From assembly GCA_014871385.1 (NCBI GenBank), contig CM026432.1, positions 9,044,825 through 9,108,824 of the forward strand: 64,000 nucleotides of DNA. Reading direction: 5' to 3'. Source of the DNA: Ceratodon purpureus (taxonomy: Eukaryota > Streptophyta > Bryopsida > Pseudoditrichales > Ditrichaceae). Made by a program: the position numbers and the translations under genes. Within the stretch, counting starts at the first letter, position 1. The number at the start of each line of letters is the position of its first letter. Below are positions 47,155-59,975 of this stretch, in pieces. The notes under the pieces are model-generated. The model was given only the letters and a program-made list of their open reading frames with translations, was not told where the DNA came from and ran no database searches.

Positions 47155-50100
47155 TTAAAGAGCGGTAGCTGTACGCAAGAGTAAACGTTCGTGGTGTGCT
47201 TGATAACACGATTCTTGACACATCCATATACGTCCACAGCTCAGGCAGAACCATTTCTGCACACGCGAACACACTACACAGCGTCGCTTCAACGTAGAAC
47301 GAAAGAGCGTGTGGACAGCGGGGGGGCGACGCGCTCTGGGCTCAGGGGGTGCGCGCTGCCGTCGGCGGGCTTCTATGGCTTCCTGAGCCAGGTGAGTGCC
47401 TACGGCAATCTTGAAGGTCAGATGGGAAGTCAAAGGGAGGCCGAGTTCCTGAACTTCCTTTTTCCAAGTAACGTAGGAGTTCACCATGGTCTGATCCAGA
47501 ATAAGGTGGAATAATTTCACCCACCACTTGTGACAGCGGAGTTGTGAAGAGTAGTTCCGACGGAGCTGGTCAGTCACATCAACGCCGCGCATGAACTCGA
47601 CATATTGTCGGTGCATGGGGCATGATGGTACTATAACCTGTCCACGAAGTCCAGGAATTCTCCTCAGTACTTTACTGTTAGGCTCCCATGGAGAGGATGC
47701 GGTGCTGAGCAAGGTCACGATCTTCTTGTCTTGCCAGGAGACAACGCCCATCTGGCGGTGGACGTGCGTCCAAAGGATCATGGCACCCCGCACATCCTTT
47801 TCCGGTTTCCTATACAGGCCGGCGGGGAGATTTTTACTATACCGGCGTACAGTACCTGTGGCCCAAATCCCCTTACACATTAGCCAGTGGAACAGATTCA
47901 CGGAGACGAAGAAGTTATCAATCACCAGGCAGTGACCACGGTCCTCCAACCCCGCGACCATCCTCTCAATGACATGGTACCCCAAACCCTCCGGACCAGT
48001 CCCTGTCCCTTCTCCGAAGTATACCTCCATTCCAGTGACGAACCTGCTTTTTGAACTTGCAAGCAACCAAACTTTTATTCCGAATCTAATGGGTTTGTTT
48101 TTCATGAATTGTCTGATGAAGCAGTATCGGCCTTTGTAGGGGATCACACATTCATCAACTGTGATCTCTCTTTCAAGGTTATAGATGTCCTTCGAAACAG
48201 TGTTGAACATATCAACTAGCCATCTTGTCTTAGAGATTCTGTCGAACCCATGGGCTTCTACATCCCTGATTATAGTGTTGTTATCTACAAGGTGCAAACA
48301 TCGCAGAATAGCTTCCCACCTCTTCAATGTCATGATCGACGAAATGAGCGAGCAATATAAAAAAGGTTGGCTGCGCATCCAGTAGTGCCTCCTGCTAGGT
48401 AGTCGTTTACAACCCATCAAGATACAAATACCCATCCACCCCTTAATCTCGGCTCTACTCACGTCCTTCCAGTTCGTTCCCCCCTTTGTACGTGGTCCAC
48501 CATTCTCCCGAGGCGGCAATTCTGTTTTTGCGTACCTATTGGTTTCGGTAACTATCCGGTCAAGGCAAGCTTCAGTCCAATACAAATCGAACACGGCGTG
48601 GGGGAGAGGAACAGTCGAGGGTCTGGGAGACTTCAAACCTGGGGTTGGTCCCGTAAAATTATCACGGCTCCTCACGAAGTCGACGCTTGAGCAATTCCAG
48701 GAGCTTCTCCTGTAGTGATGAGCAAGCTGCTTCTTGTCCATGTGCACGGGTGTGAAGGACTGTGGAAGCATGCACCAACTCTCCAGGCCGTGCGTCTTGG
48801 GCGCATCGTCATCTACGATGTCTCCCTTTTCGAAGTCGGAATCCGATGTCTCTATAGTGTCCTCCCACTCTGGGATCCACTCTGCATCGCTGGAGTCCAC
48901 GGACAGGTGCGGCAAGCGAGGTCCGGCGGGAAACTGTCCAAGAATTCTGTTAGGGCAAAGCATATAGTGCGGTAGCCCAGAACTTACCTTTGGGAAAGTG
49001 GCTCGCGCTGTTGAATCTTGCGTGCCGTCGACCCCCTCAATGTCAGAGGGGGTGTCGTAGTCGGCGATTGGGACGCCCTCTGGATGGAGGGGGTGCATGC
49101 CAGTACCGATGTTCTCCGCCACATGCTCGGTTTGCCCTGGCCCGTCCCCACTAGGCCCCCCGCTGCTCCCCGCTCCAGCAGCATGACTTCCCGATGCAGA
49201 TGCCACCCCGAAGGCGCTTCCACTCAAGTGGACGGCTCCACTCCCTACAGCCGCCACCCCGCTTGCCAGAGCACCCAGCAGCGTCGCCGCAACATGTTCC
49301 GAAGATGCCACTCCGACCATAGGCCCCGATCCCGTTTGCTCACTCCCAGGGTACGATTCGAGGTTGTCGGGGAAGACCAGTGCAGGCTTCGGGCTGAAGC
49401 AGTGCTGGCGTTTCCACCATCCGTAACCGTGTCCTCCTTCAGACCCTTGAGCACGCACATGCGGACCATCTGCCACCCGGACGTTCTCTTCGAGCAGATG
49501 GATCTCCGAATGAGAACCTCCTAGGTCGCAGAGAACCATTCTTCTTCCAGAACCCGTATGCGTACCCTCCCCTATGACATCACCTTGTGTCCAAGAAGGC
49601 GTGTCGCCTGTATGAAATGACGCCTCAGAGAGGAACCTATTTGGGACAAGCACCGCCCAGCCAGCCCTCCGGCAACTCCAGTCCACATATGTTCCGATGA
49701 ACCGCTCTGGCATATTCCCCACCGCCACGAATAGGGGCCTCTCCAGAGCTCCGCCGGGATGTGTCGCTACGAATCCACTCCCCCTAATAATGGGCGTGGA
49801 CGTCCTCCACGCATCGTCACGGAAGACAGAGTCCCAGAGATTAATATTGCATGTGTCCATGCTGCCAACGGAGTGCAGCGACTCTGGCGCATGCATGTCG
49901 TCGAATGCGTCATAACCTCCCCCAAAATCCGCGAGCACTTCCGCGATGGCCTCGTCGTTGAGCCTTTGGCGCTCGTACTCTGCAATCTGCGCCGACAAAG
50001 CCCGAGTTGTCACACCTTCAGTGGGGTTCGGGGCCACGTCAGTGGGGGGCTGCCACTTGTGCGGTTTCCTCGCTTTGACCTTGTGAGCCTTCCCTTTCTC

Positions 50101-51418
50101 CTCCCGAGTCGCTCTCTTCGGGCGCTTCGTAAGTACACCTACAGAAATTAACCATTCCAAGACAGTATGTAAACAGTAGATAAAATCAACGCAAAAATAC
50201 ATTCACCATGGAAACGCCACATCGGTGGAATAGAAAGTGGACCCCGTGATTCAAAGGAATTACAGAGTGATTGGTGCATGTATCACTAGATACTCTGCCT
50301 CATATTATCCAGGCTGGGGACGAGTCTTTGCTCGGACTCGAGAACAGTGCGACAAATGCAAGAACAGCGGGTATAACTTCGAAGTGGCCTAGACAGTGGG
50401 GGAGGGTTTCTTACGTTGGGAGGCCGGTGTAATTTCGGGGGGCGGAGGTCCGAGCTCGTTTAGGCCCTCGCTCTCCGGCATGGGCGTCTGCTGCGTGCAG
50501 AAGACGAACCCCTCTGGTGTTGCGGTCGCCTTCTTCGCCCTCGGCTTTCTTTGTGTCGGTGGCTTCCCTCCTCCAACCTCTGCTGGTTGCTTCCGCGCTC
50601 TCGGCTTCCGAGTCCGTTTCATTGATGGGGTCTGGAACTGTGTGAGGTCCAATGACGCTTCCCCTGGCAAACCATCGGCGTTGCCCTCCACTGGGGGAGG
50701 AAGAACCACCTTCACACCGTTTGCAGCACCTCGTAAGTATGTCCCCGAAATCCCAATGAAAAGGAAGGATCTTCAAACAGAAGCAAACTCCCAGCATAAC
50801 ATCCATATTCAAAGGCCAATGGTTTGTAATTACCTTCTTTGCCCTGGACTGCCGCTGCCGCTTGGGTTTCGGAGCGGGGTCTACATTCTCTTTCCCACCC
50901 ACGGGGTCTGTTTCCCCGTTGCCCTCCACTGGGGGAGGAAGAACCACCTTCACACCGTTTGCAGCACCTCGTAAGTATGTCCCCGAAATCCCTATGAAAA
51001 GGAAGGATCTTCAAACAGAAGCAAACTCCCAGCATAACATCCATATTCAAAGGCCAATGGTTTGTAATTACCTTCTTTGCCCTGGACTGCCGCTGCCGCT
51101 TGGGTTTCGGAGCGGGGTCTACATTCTCTTTCCCACCCACGGGGTCTGTTTCCCCTGGCACAACCTTTTCCTGCACCATAGCCAGCACGAGAACGACCGG
51201 TCCCTGCGTTAGTATTGTGCTTCGTTGATTACATCTCCTCATCATCTGTCAAATTCACAGTGGAGAGAAACAAGCGCCACAGTAATGCAGAATTGCTGGG
51301 AGACACTGAATTCTTAAGTTTGTCAGTGCACCTTCCTCTGCCGTGTCCTCCTCTGCTTGGGGGATGGATTTTCGGTCTCGGGCGCTGTGAGGGGGACTGT
51401 TACTTCCGCTCCCGCCAT
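47155..51418 (-). CDS. PiggyBac-type transposase (five exons)
   Basis: Exons 51418-51332, 51203-51072, 50947-50834, 50709-50415 and 50138-47155 join in phase to 1203 aa. The last exon alone is an open frame of 1015 codons from 50202, but its start overlaps a pyrimidine tract and acceptor, so I prefer the spliced start. The N-terminal 210 residues are Lys/Arg-rich (PKPKRQRQSRAKK, KPRAKKATATPEG). The DDE_Tnp_1_7 core follows, with TVDECVIPYKGR, LVIDNFFVSVNLF and RGVDVTDQLRRNY. The aspartates are 683, 762 and 875 of the 1015-codon frame, spaced much like D268/D346/D447 of insect piggyBac. A C-terminal Cys-rich finger (CVVCSRVQKWFCLSCGRIWM) matches the piggyBac end-binding domain. A Gly/Ala/Ser-rich linker lies at 290-355. 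No stop or frameshift was seen, so it may be active. Confidence 0.9.
50680..51155. repeat. 238-bp tandem duplication containing an exon
   Basis: The block from 50680 repeats from 50918 with about one mismatch visible. Each copy includes the splice sites and most of the exon reading GETDPVGGKENVDP and the basic tail. It therefore adds one extra exon (50947-50834) to the transposase N-terminus while keeping the reading frame. Confidence 0.92.
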
Positions 51419-51790
51419 GGTTTCCTACACACGCACGCGAAATGAGTGCACGAGACGAAAATTCCCACGAAAACCATACTTCAAAGAAGGCAGCATTACA
51501 ATGTTACATTTCCGCAGGTAACACAGACAAAGCAAGAGAGTATGGAGGAACTTCACACATTCTCGAAGAAGGAGGAGCTAATTTCAAAGCACTTCATGCA
51601 CAAATCAACATTTTGAATAAGACACCCAATCTACATGAATTGCGCAGAGGACCATGTCACGACCACCTGCGGAGACGAAGATTGCTTCAATCCAGAAATG
51701 CAAGGTACAATACAGTCTACATATGACATCGTCATGGACGAGGACGCGGGATTGAACATCGCACCTAAACCCTACTCTGTAGTTTAAACC

Positions 51791-52240
51791 CTAAAACACT
51801 GCAATGCAGAATTCGGTGCTCGAAGGCTCACCTGGGTTCCAATCGCAGGTTGCGAGTTTTGCTCGACCTGCATTAGGAGCGGGTGCTCCGAGTGCCTCAC
51901 CATCCTCGCGAGCCGTTTCATCCCTTCGAGGCTGCGTCGTCGGGAATATATGATCGCGCAGAATTGATGTCACTATCTCCGGAAACCTCTTCCGTTCGCA
52001 CCACCCAAGGATTCGAGCAGAATGTCTGTACCAAAGATATCGACACCGTTCCTGGACTCCGTATTGGCCTCGGCGATTCCAGCCGCTGGGTCGTGGCTGC
52101 GCGAGTAGTGTCGTCGCGTCGAGCAACTGAACCGCGCGCAAGGCCGCTTCCTTTGAAACCCCCTCCCCTCTGAACCACTTCTCCAAATTCGCCTCCAATG
52201 CAAGGCGCTCCTCACTCTTCGACCCGGAACTGAATCCCAT
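51791..52240 (-). CDS. Hypothetical protein (149 aa) at the 5' end of the insert
   Basis: ATG at 52240 to TAG at 51791. It contains a helical segment (SEERLALEANLEKWFRG, VSKEAALRAVQLLDATTLL) and a basic aromatic part (RCRYLWYRHSARILGWCERK). No family recognised. It lies upstream of the transposase, same strand, near the right end of the insert. It could be an accessory DNA-binding protein or an upstream exon of the transposase transcript. Confidence 0.4.
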   Translation of the reverse strand: MGFSSGSKSEERLALEANLEKWFRGEGVSKEAALRAVQLLDATTLLAQPRPSGWNRRGQYGVQERCRYLWYRHSARILGWCERKRFPEIVTSILRDHIFPTTQPRRDETAREDGEALGAPAPNAGRAKLATCDWNPGEPSSTEFCIAVF

Positions 52241-52883
52241 GTATACTTGCAAAACCACACGCACCCTAAACTTGCAATTCTCAAGACAATTGAACTACAG
52301 AGTGTGCTACGCGGTTGAAATATGTAACCTCCCGAACCCCTGTGTTGCGTCCCGCACTGAAATCCTAAATCCATTTCCCCCCTAAACCGAAATCCAGTAC
52401 TCCAGACGTGGGAGTCACAATCGTCTTTGCCGCCCCCAAACATCCTAATCGCCGCCGCTCAAGCAGTCCGGAACAACATGAACAATAGAAAAAGAACTCC
52501 TTGAAGCTGCAAAACAGGAGTGGAGAAGGTGGAACGCGAAGAATCCAATCGTGCTCCCCATCCTCACACGCGACTGTCCCTCCAACGAGAACGACCTGAC
52601 TAGCCGGTGACCAACGGCCACCGCAAGTTACGCAGCGTCAGTACCAGACGCCGCCCCCGCAGTACGTCGCAACCTACGCTCAGCCCTACCATACAACGGA
52701 ATACCCGGAAACCCAACCATTCTGACTCATAGAAATCCACCGGAGGGTCCAAAAATTAATCTGAAAATTTGGTAATTTGCTCCATGCCAGTGCCCAGATT
52801 TATGTAGTTCCGAGCAAAGTCCAATTCTCACAATCAAAACCGGAAACGCAGGCAATTCATCACCCATAGGCCAAATCGGACTG
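52241..52883. other. Non-coding right end of the insert
   Basis: No frame recognised. Relative to the minus-strand genes this is the likely promoter side of the element. Confidence 0.4.
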
Positions 52884-52897
52884 CAAGCTGCAAAAGG
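52884..52897. repeat. Right terminal inverted repeat of the insert
   Basis: CAAGCTGCAAAAGG, exact complement of the left end at 41973-41986. Confidence 0.85.
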
Positions 52898-53050
52898 TTT
52901 TTTTTTGGAAAATCTCAAAGATGAAAACATTAAGTATTTCTAGAAATAACATCAAAGGTAATAGATGTATTTAGCATGGCTGCCTGAATTGCCCACTGAA
53001 TAGAAAATTTCATTTCAGGTACCATGCCTATTTTTTTGAATGTCTAAATG

Positions 53051-53143
<93 letters not shown>

Positions 53144-53416
53144 ATATTCCCTCAAAGTCTTTGTTACGGCAAATATTTACAAAAAGTTTCAAAAAATACC
53201 AATTTAAATTGAAGTCACAAGTACATGTCCAATTTCTAAAGAAGCCCTTGGAGGGCTATTTGTCCTTTAAGAGGCCAAGTTTGTCGCGGCGCTAACAATT
53301 ACCTACAAACACCCAAGTTCCACACGGTAGTCTAGTCTAAGGTGCGCCTTGCGTATCTTGGGGTGCAACTATCCTGTGGCACTTAGTCACTTAGTAAGAG
53401 TCACTAAGTCTAACCC
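52898..53416. repeat. Right copy of the host direct repeat flanking the insert
   Basis: Same sequence and orientation as 41435-41973 apart from a shorter, slightly interrupted AT tract (about 53056-53148). It continues into sequence (CATGTGACCTCAACC) that is not present after the left copy. Confidence 0.93.
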
Positions 53417-55639
53417 ATGTGACCTCAACCCAAGAGACAAGTCCCGGGTAGGAGCGAGGCACCTTAAGCTTTCCCAAGACAAGCTCCGTGCTTATTTAGT
53501 TCCACAACCACTTGGTTCCACCTTGACTAGTCACCGCTCTCACGCGGCTCCTAGCTTACTTTAGGTCCAAGGCCAAGGTCCGCCCGCCGACTCCAACAAG
53601 AGCCATCCCAATCGGCGTCAACCTAATAAAACACCTAATAAAATTTACACATCACTCTATCAATATATTTTTTCAATTTTATAATCATCTTGTATGGTAA
53701 ACAATAAATTTATACATCCACTCTACCAAAACATTTTGCAACAACAAAGTAATAATAGCTTCCAAATAGTTTACACTGTAACAGGCTAATAGCACTATTT
53801 AATTATTTTTTAAAAACTATTTTTTACTTGGAAATATTCTATGTCTAAAAAGAACATGAATTCACATTAAAGTATAAATCTATAATATTACGTTTGTCAA
53901 TCAACTAGCCAATTTCTATCACTTGAATATTAATGTACCTTTTTAATACAATCCTCTCATTATATGTTTTTGCAAACTTTCACACAATGTGCATTATAAA
54001 ATATAAAATATAAATATTATATCCATTATGACAATTTTATATATTTCTATTTTCATGATATGTACATTTCAATGTGCATTCATGTTTTTCCTTAATCATA
54101 GGATATTTTCAATTTAATAAAGAAAATTTAAAAAAAAAAAAAATCAAATTATGCTATTATAGTATAAACAATTCTTGAAGCTTTTATTACTTTGTTGTCT
54201 TTATTAAAGTGGATGTACAAATTTATTTATTTTACTATAATTTCTTTTTGTATTTGCAAAAATACCTAAATGAAGTGATTTATAAATTTCATTTTTTTTT
54301 AATTTTTAAAATTAATAATTACTTTAAATTGATAATGTTTTGGCATGAAGGACCCAGCAGTATACTGTATAAGCCACCGCATGCGGCATAATCTAGTATC
54401 ATGGAAATATACACAAAATATTTAAAATTGTCATAATAAATTAAATTTATTTTGTATCAAGTATGTTAGTTTTAGATTCAACTCTTACATTTTTTCATAA
54501 ATTCTTTTATAAAAAAACCTATAAATTCATTTTCATAAAGCTTTGTAGAACAATACAATTAGAACTTTAAATGTATACGTTTATTTTATTGGGCTATTTA
54601 TATTATATTAGAGAAACATAAGTTTATGTCTTCTTTAATCTAATATAAAAATTTCTATGGTTAAAAAGAACATAAATGCACGTTAAATGTATATCGTGTG
54701 AAAAATACACATAAACATATGAAGATTTCATAGTGTTTTAAAATATGTTTGAATTGACCATTAGTTCTAAGTTAAAATTTTATATTTTATAATACACAAA
54801 ATATTAGTTGATTTTTTAATTTTTAAGGTTTTAAACATTTTAAAATTTATAATGTGCATTATGTGAAGATATAGAAAATCATGCAATACAAAGATTGTGT
54901 CAGAAGATAGATTGTCTTATAAATGCATTCATCAATCTCCTATAGCAAATACACTAAAATTCTAATGACTGAAGTCTTTTTTTACTATGCATCATCATTG
55001 AAGTAAACATAAAATTGCCTTCTACCTACCAATAAAAAACTTTGTAACCACGTCCAATCTTCAAGGCGAAAAAGTTTGAGTGCCACAATGTAATATTAAT
55101 ATGACATATTTTCTAACTCTTTAAATTCTTAAAGGACTAAGTGGACCAATACGGTCCTCTACAGAACTTGGACAGATTTCTATCCCCTCAATATTCAATT
55201 TTTTTCTAACTTTTTTTTTCTAAGGATAGGTATTTCTAAACCCTTTCAAACAAAACAAAACTTATGAGATTTCAAAGATTCAGTATGATGAATCAGAGTA
55301 GCAAGAGCAGGGCTAAAATAGTTTTTTAATTATTTTTTCAAAAAATCTCAAAAATATAAAAACAATATCATATTGTATAGGTTTTTATGAATATAAAAAG
55401 CTTCAATTCATTCCATTCTCATAAGTCAAGCAAATGATAAAAAAAGCCATGTTTGTGGGCAATTACAAAATTTTCAAACTTAAAAAACTTTGAAGCTTCT
55501 TTTTTAACTCAAATTCAACATTTCATTTTTAAAGGAAAAAAAGGTTACAATTGATTCCTACAACATTTTCACCATTGGGTATATTATTATTGTATTTTAT
55601 ATCAACATATTTAATGTTTTAACTTTAATTATCAATTTA
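53417..55639. other. AT-rich intergenic stretch
   Basis: 53417-53620 is GC-richer without a gene. The rest is very AT-rich with no coding frame I can support. Confidence 0.5.
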
Positions 55640-55750
55640 TAGATAGATAGATAGATAGAAACACCAGTCAATTGAATGACCGGCGTGAATAAAGTGTCCG
55701 TTTGTAAGGCTACTGACCCGGTGCCCACAGGACAGGGGGACAGTAAAACT
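55640..55750 (-). mobile_element. Candidate short retroposon (SINE-like)
   Basis: A GC-richer block of about 110 bp lies between direct repeats of ATCAATTTATA (55631 and 55751). On the minus strand it ends in a TCTATC-type simple repeat (55640-55660). A short body, a simple-repeat tail and a flanking duplication are the marks of a SINE. No RNA polymerase III boxes were identified. Confidence 0.35.
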
Positions 55751-58700
55751 ATCAATTTATACCTTTATCTTAGCACCTTATAATTTTTTGAAAAATGGAT
55801 GTTGGGTTTTTTCTTTTGGATTTTTTTGTGTGAATTCCCAAATCATTTACCTATCACAATATCAATTTCCTCAATTGAGAACATAGAGCTTTACTTTTTG
55901 AAAATCAAAGGCAATTGAATTCTCAGTTTTAGGAAGGATTGAAAAAAGACTTCTTCTTGAAGTTTAGGGGTAAGATATTGCAATCCGTTTTTAATTTAAC
56001 TTTAAATTTTGAAGAGGGAGTCTTTTACTATAAACTATAAGATTCTCCAATTGAATCCGTTGAAAAATGTTACAATGTCAAAAAAATTAGCTTGCTTTAT
56101 CAAGAGGTACTAAATGAGTAGTTTTAAGGAAAAAGAATATTAGTCCTTTAGAGGTTAATGGAAGTGGAGCTATCATCTTTTAATTTTAGAGTGGTCTATA
56201 ACACTATAGTCTATAGTGTTTGTTATACGCCAACAATGATACAAGTTTGAAGTGAAGGCAATGTAATAGCATACCTCAGTTTGTTTTACCTATTTTTGTC
56301 AAAGTTCTTAACAACGTCTATAAATTTCAACTACTACCTAATATAGAATTAATTGTAAAGATCACGAGTTGTAATTATAGATCTAAATAATGTGAAGAAT
56401 TAGGATACAATCAAGATAATTAACAAAGAACCTCAATTGCAAAACCTACATCAAAAACCACAAAATCTAAAAATCAATGCAAGTCGCCGCTCTATAAAAA
56501 CACTCCATCACAAAACCATGGAAATTTCTTTTTTTTTCTTTGTGTACATAGATCTACGACAAAATGTGTGTTTAGTAAAGAAATTTTGAGTTGATGTGTT
56601 GGATGAGAAAACAAAGTAACTCAAGGGCAAAAGATAATGTAGAATTGACAAATGGGGCTCGTCCATAGTTGAACAAGAAGATGTTGAGCGCAATAGAAGG
56701 GGGAAACTTTGAGGAACTTGAATTGCTTTTGAGCATTGGATTAGCTTCTATTTAAGCCTATCTAGAACTGTAAGCTTTAAATCAATGTTATTGAAAGGCT
56801 CCAACCACAATGCCATGGTCATCGTTCCATGTTTAACTTTTAACTCAAGTAGGAATAATGTGAGGTCACTATTTGTATTCAAATACTAAACCCTAAATCT
56901 ATCGAAAAAATGCATTCAAGTATATGTATTGTAACATATCTTTTTAAAGTATTTTAGTGACCTATTCAATTACGTAAACTATAACTTGCATAGTTCAAAA
57001 ATATTTTGTTGTGTATGTACAATGTTGTTGTTCATGGAAAAACATGGCTAGCCAAAGGATTTGACAAAATAAAAAGTGAAAATTTTGGAATTTAATATCT
57101 ATTTATGAATATTGAATTCTAACATAATATAATTGAGTATAATATAAATATTAAATATTTCATTTTTATGAATACTCAAAAAATAATCTTTTAAAATATT
57201 TAATTTACAAAATTCTTTGATACTTACATCATGTTCATATAGATAGAAGAATTCTAAATGGTGCCTACTACAACTTTTGGATTCCACAAATCTTTTAAGA
57301 ACCTAGAAAAGTCACAATTTTTAGTACATTTAGTTGATAGCTAAAACTATTCAGCATTTAGAGTCTGAAAAACTTAAATCTAATAATTGAAAATAAGAAT
57401 TTAATTTTGAAAATTAAAGAAGGAAGATTAATAAAAACTTCAAAATCTAAAAAAAAAATGAACTTAAGTACATGCAATCAAATTCTTAAATAGTATTATA
57501 TCTGTTTCAGAAAGAAAAATTTATTAAATTATTAAAAAGAGGTAAAAAATCCAAAACTTGAATATTAAAATAGATATCCTAATCAAACATCGTGATATTA
57601 AAGCATGGATTTTTTTTAAGGAAATATTAAATTTACAAATAATCAAATCATATAGACTTTATCTAAATTGTATTTAATAAAAAAAATCAATCCAACTTTT
57701 ACACTTCATGTTCTACTTGATGTCAAGACTTTTCCTTATTTAAGTTTTACAAAAATCTAGAATTGAAAAATATGTGTAAATTTTAAATGTGAATAAAGCC
57801 TTTTAATATAAATTTGTAAAGTCAAGATTTAAAAATGGAACATGTAAATTCAAAAAAATTCAAAAAATTCAAAAAATTCATTAATATTAAAACTTTAATC
57901 TAGAGATAGAAAATGTTTTCTAATGTTTTTGATTTCAAAAAAAGCTCAATTAGAATATTCAACTAATCAAACGGGATTATAAACATGAAGAATTTAGTAA
58001 TGATAATTTTAATTCTATCCAACTAAATAAAAGAAATGATTGATTTTTGGATATAATAAACAAATGTGGCAATGAAAGTTTCATACAAGTTATTGTTGGT
58101 TACCTTTCATTGGTTTTCAATTCTTTATTATATGTTTATGTAAAGGTCACTATTATATTAAAAAAGAACACTTAATTTGGAGTTGAAATGCCATTACCAT
58201 TGACCAAATTCTCTCTTAATAATATTTTTTACCAACAAAATTGTTCATCATTATTTAAAAGATACATTGATCCTCAAAAAATCATGAAGGAACATCAATT
58301 TATCCAAAAGTATTATGGCCTTAAAGTGTCATAATCCAATTAGATTTTACAAATCAAAATGAATTTAAAATGATTTTCGAATTTTCACAGAATATTGAAT
58401 TATGATAGAATTCAATCACAAAACTAAGAAATGAATTGGAGGTCAACCAAACAAATTTAATTGAAAATAAACTTTAATACCATACTAAAGAAATGACTTG
58501 TCAAAGTTTGAATAAATCAAGGTTACAAAAATAGCAAGTTGATGACATAAGGATTAGAGGTTGAGTTACAATGATTAATAAATTTTCTAGAAGTTTATAT
58601 TATTGTAAAATGACAAATTTGGTTAATACATAATAAGTAATTTAAAACAACTTTAGCTAGATAAGTTGGCTTGATTCTCTAGATCCGATTGAGTTATATA

Positions 58701-59762
58701 TATATTTTTGTTCAAAATTATTATAATCTCATGATTCTGTAATAAAAAAGAAATTCATATATTTGAATGAAGATGTTTTGATGCAAAGATAAATTGTTGG
58801 ATATGATCTTATTACTTTTGGTAACAAAATTAAAAATGTTGAAACTAACACCTCATATTTTAAAATACATTCTAATACCAAACAAAGCATATCATATATG
58901 ACATGTTCCAACACAATAAAATACATGCTCTCTACTGATGTCTAATGTGTTATAGAGTTGATGTACCTAACAATACCAACTTAAGGATTTTGAGCCTTTT
59001 TTTCCGGGGTTATTTTTAGGTACAATTTTCCCATGTAGAAGAGTTGTTTTCTAACATAATGCAAATTTTTTCAATTTTTTTCCTCCAATACTGAAATAGA
59101 TACAAATTTCTAAACACAAAAGTACTTCGTGATCGAAAACTAATTTGTAGACTTTTCCATTGTCACAACCTAGCTTAGTACTAATTTTCACTCATGATCC
59201 AACCCAAAACCACGAGCTTTTTGAGTGTTTTGATTGGTTAGTTGAATTGAGTGTTCTAACAATGTTAGTTCAGCTTAGTTGCGGTTATGGGGAGACCTAC
59301 AGGCTACACGTTGGTTCTGAGGGTGCTAGTGGTTTTAGATACAAATGCAGACCAAAACTACTAAGCAAGATTCACTGCATGGTGCGCATAGATGGTTTTA
59401 TTTATTTAAAAAAATAAAATATGACGTAGTAATGGTTTCATGTAATTTTTATTTTTATTTTTATTTTTTTCTTTTATTTTTAATTTTTTTTAAAAAAAAA
59501 TTACCCATTGAATCATTGATGTACTCTGTTTAATAACTACATCTTTGATGGAAATGTTTTTTACAAAAAATCATAGAAAATTTAAAATAGATATCATTCA
59601 ATTTATATTTGTGTTTATTATTAATTTTATATAGACATTGATAAGTTATATATTCTAACTTTAACAATATATTCTATTTTTTTTTTTTTTAAACTAATTT
59701 TTATAGTTTTTATTTTTAGAATTGTGTTTTTGCAAATCTACTATGGTACTATATTATTTAAT
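55751..59762. other. AT-rich intergenic stretch
   Basis: No gene, RNA gene or clear element seen. Confidence 0.5.
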
Positions 59763-59975
59763 TCATGAAGCATGTATCATATGATTTAATTTTAAAGAAT
59801 CGTCTTCACTAATTTTGGATCTCTTGATTTCCATTAAAATTGTAGCTGCTGTAACTTCTTCATCCATAATAGGAATTATGGTTTCTTCATCCACAATAGG
59901 AATTATGGTTTCTTCATCCATAATCCAAGCTTTATCCCCTTTATTCACAATGCAAGCTTTCACTTCTGTATCCAT
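59763..59975 (-). CDS. Short ORF with a 27-bp internal repeat (doubtful)
   Basis: Seventy codons from ATG at 59975. The repeat DEETIIPIVDEETIIPIMDEE is encoded by a 27-bp tandem repeat at about 59858-59930. The acidic, codon-like character stands out from the AT-rich surroundings, but there is no family match and no splice partner. It may be a gene remnant. Confidence 0.2.
   Translation of the reverse strand: MDTEVKACIVNKGDKAWIMDEETIIPIVDEETIIPIMDEEVTAATILMEIKRSKISEDDSLKLNHMIHAS

Noticed and set aside
47155-50202. Transposase starting at the ATG at 50202
   Set aside because: The first codons translate a pyrimidine tract and acceptor typical of an intron end, and upstream exons join in phase at 50138. 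The spliced model is preferred, though the single-exon start cannot be excluded.
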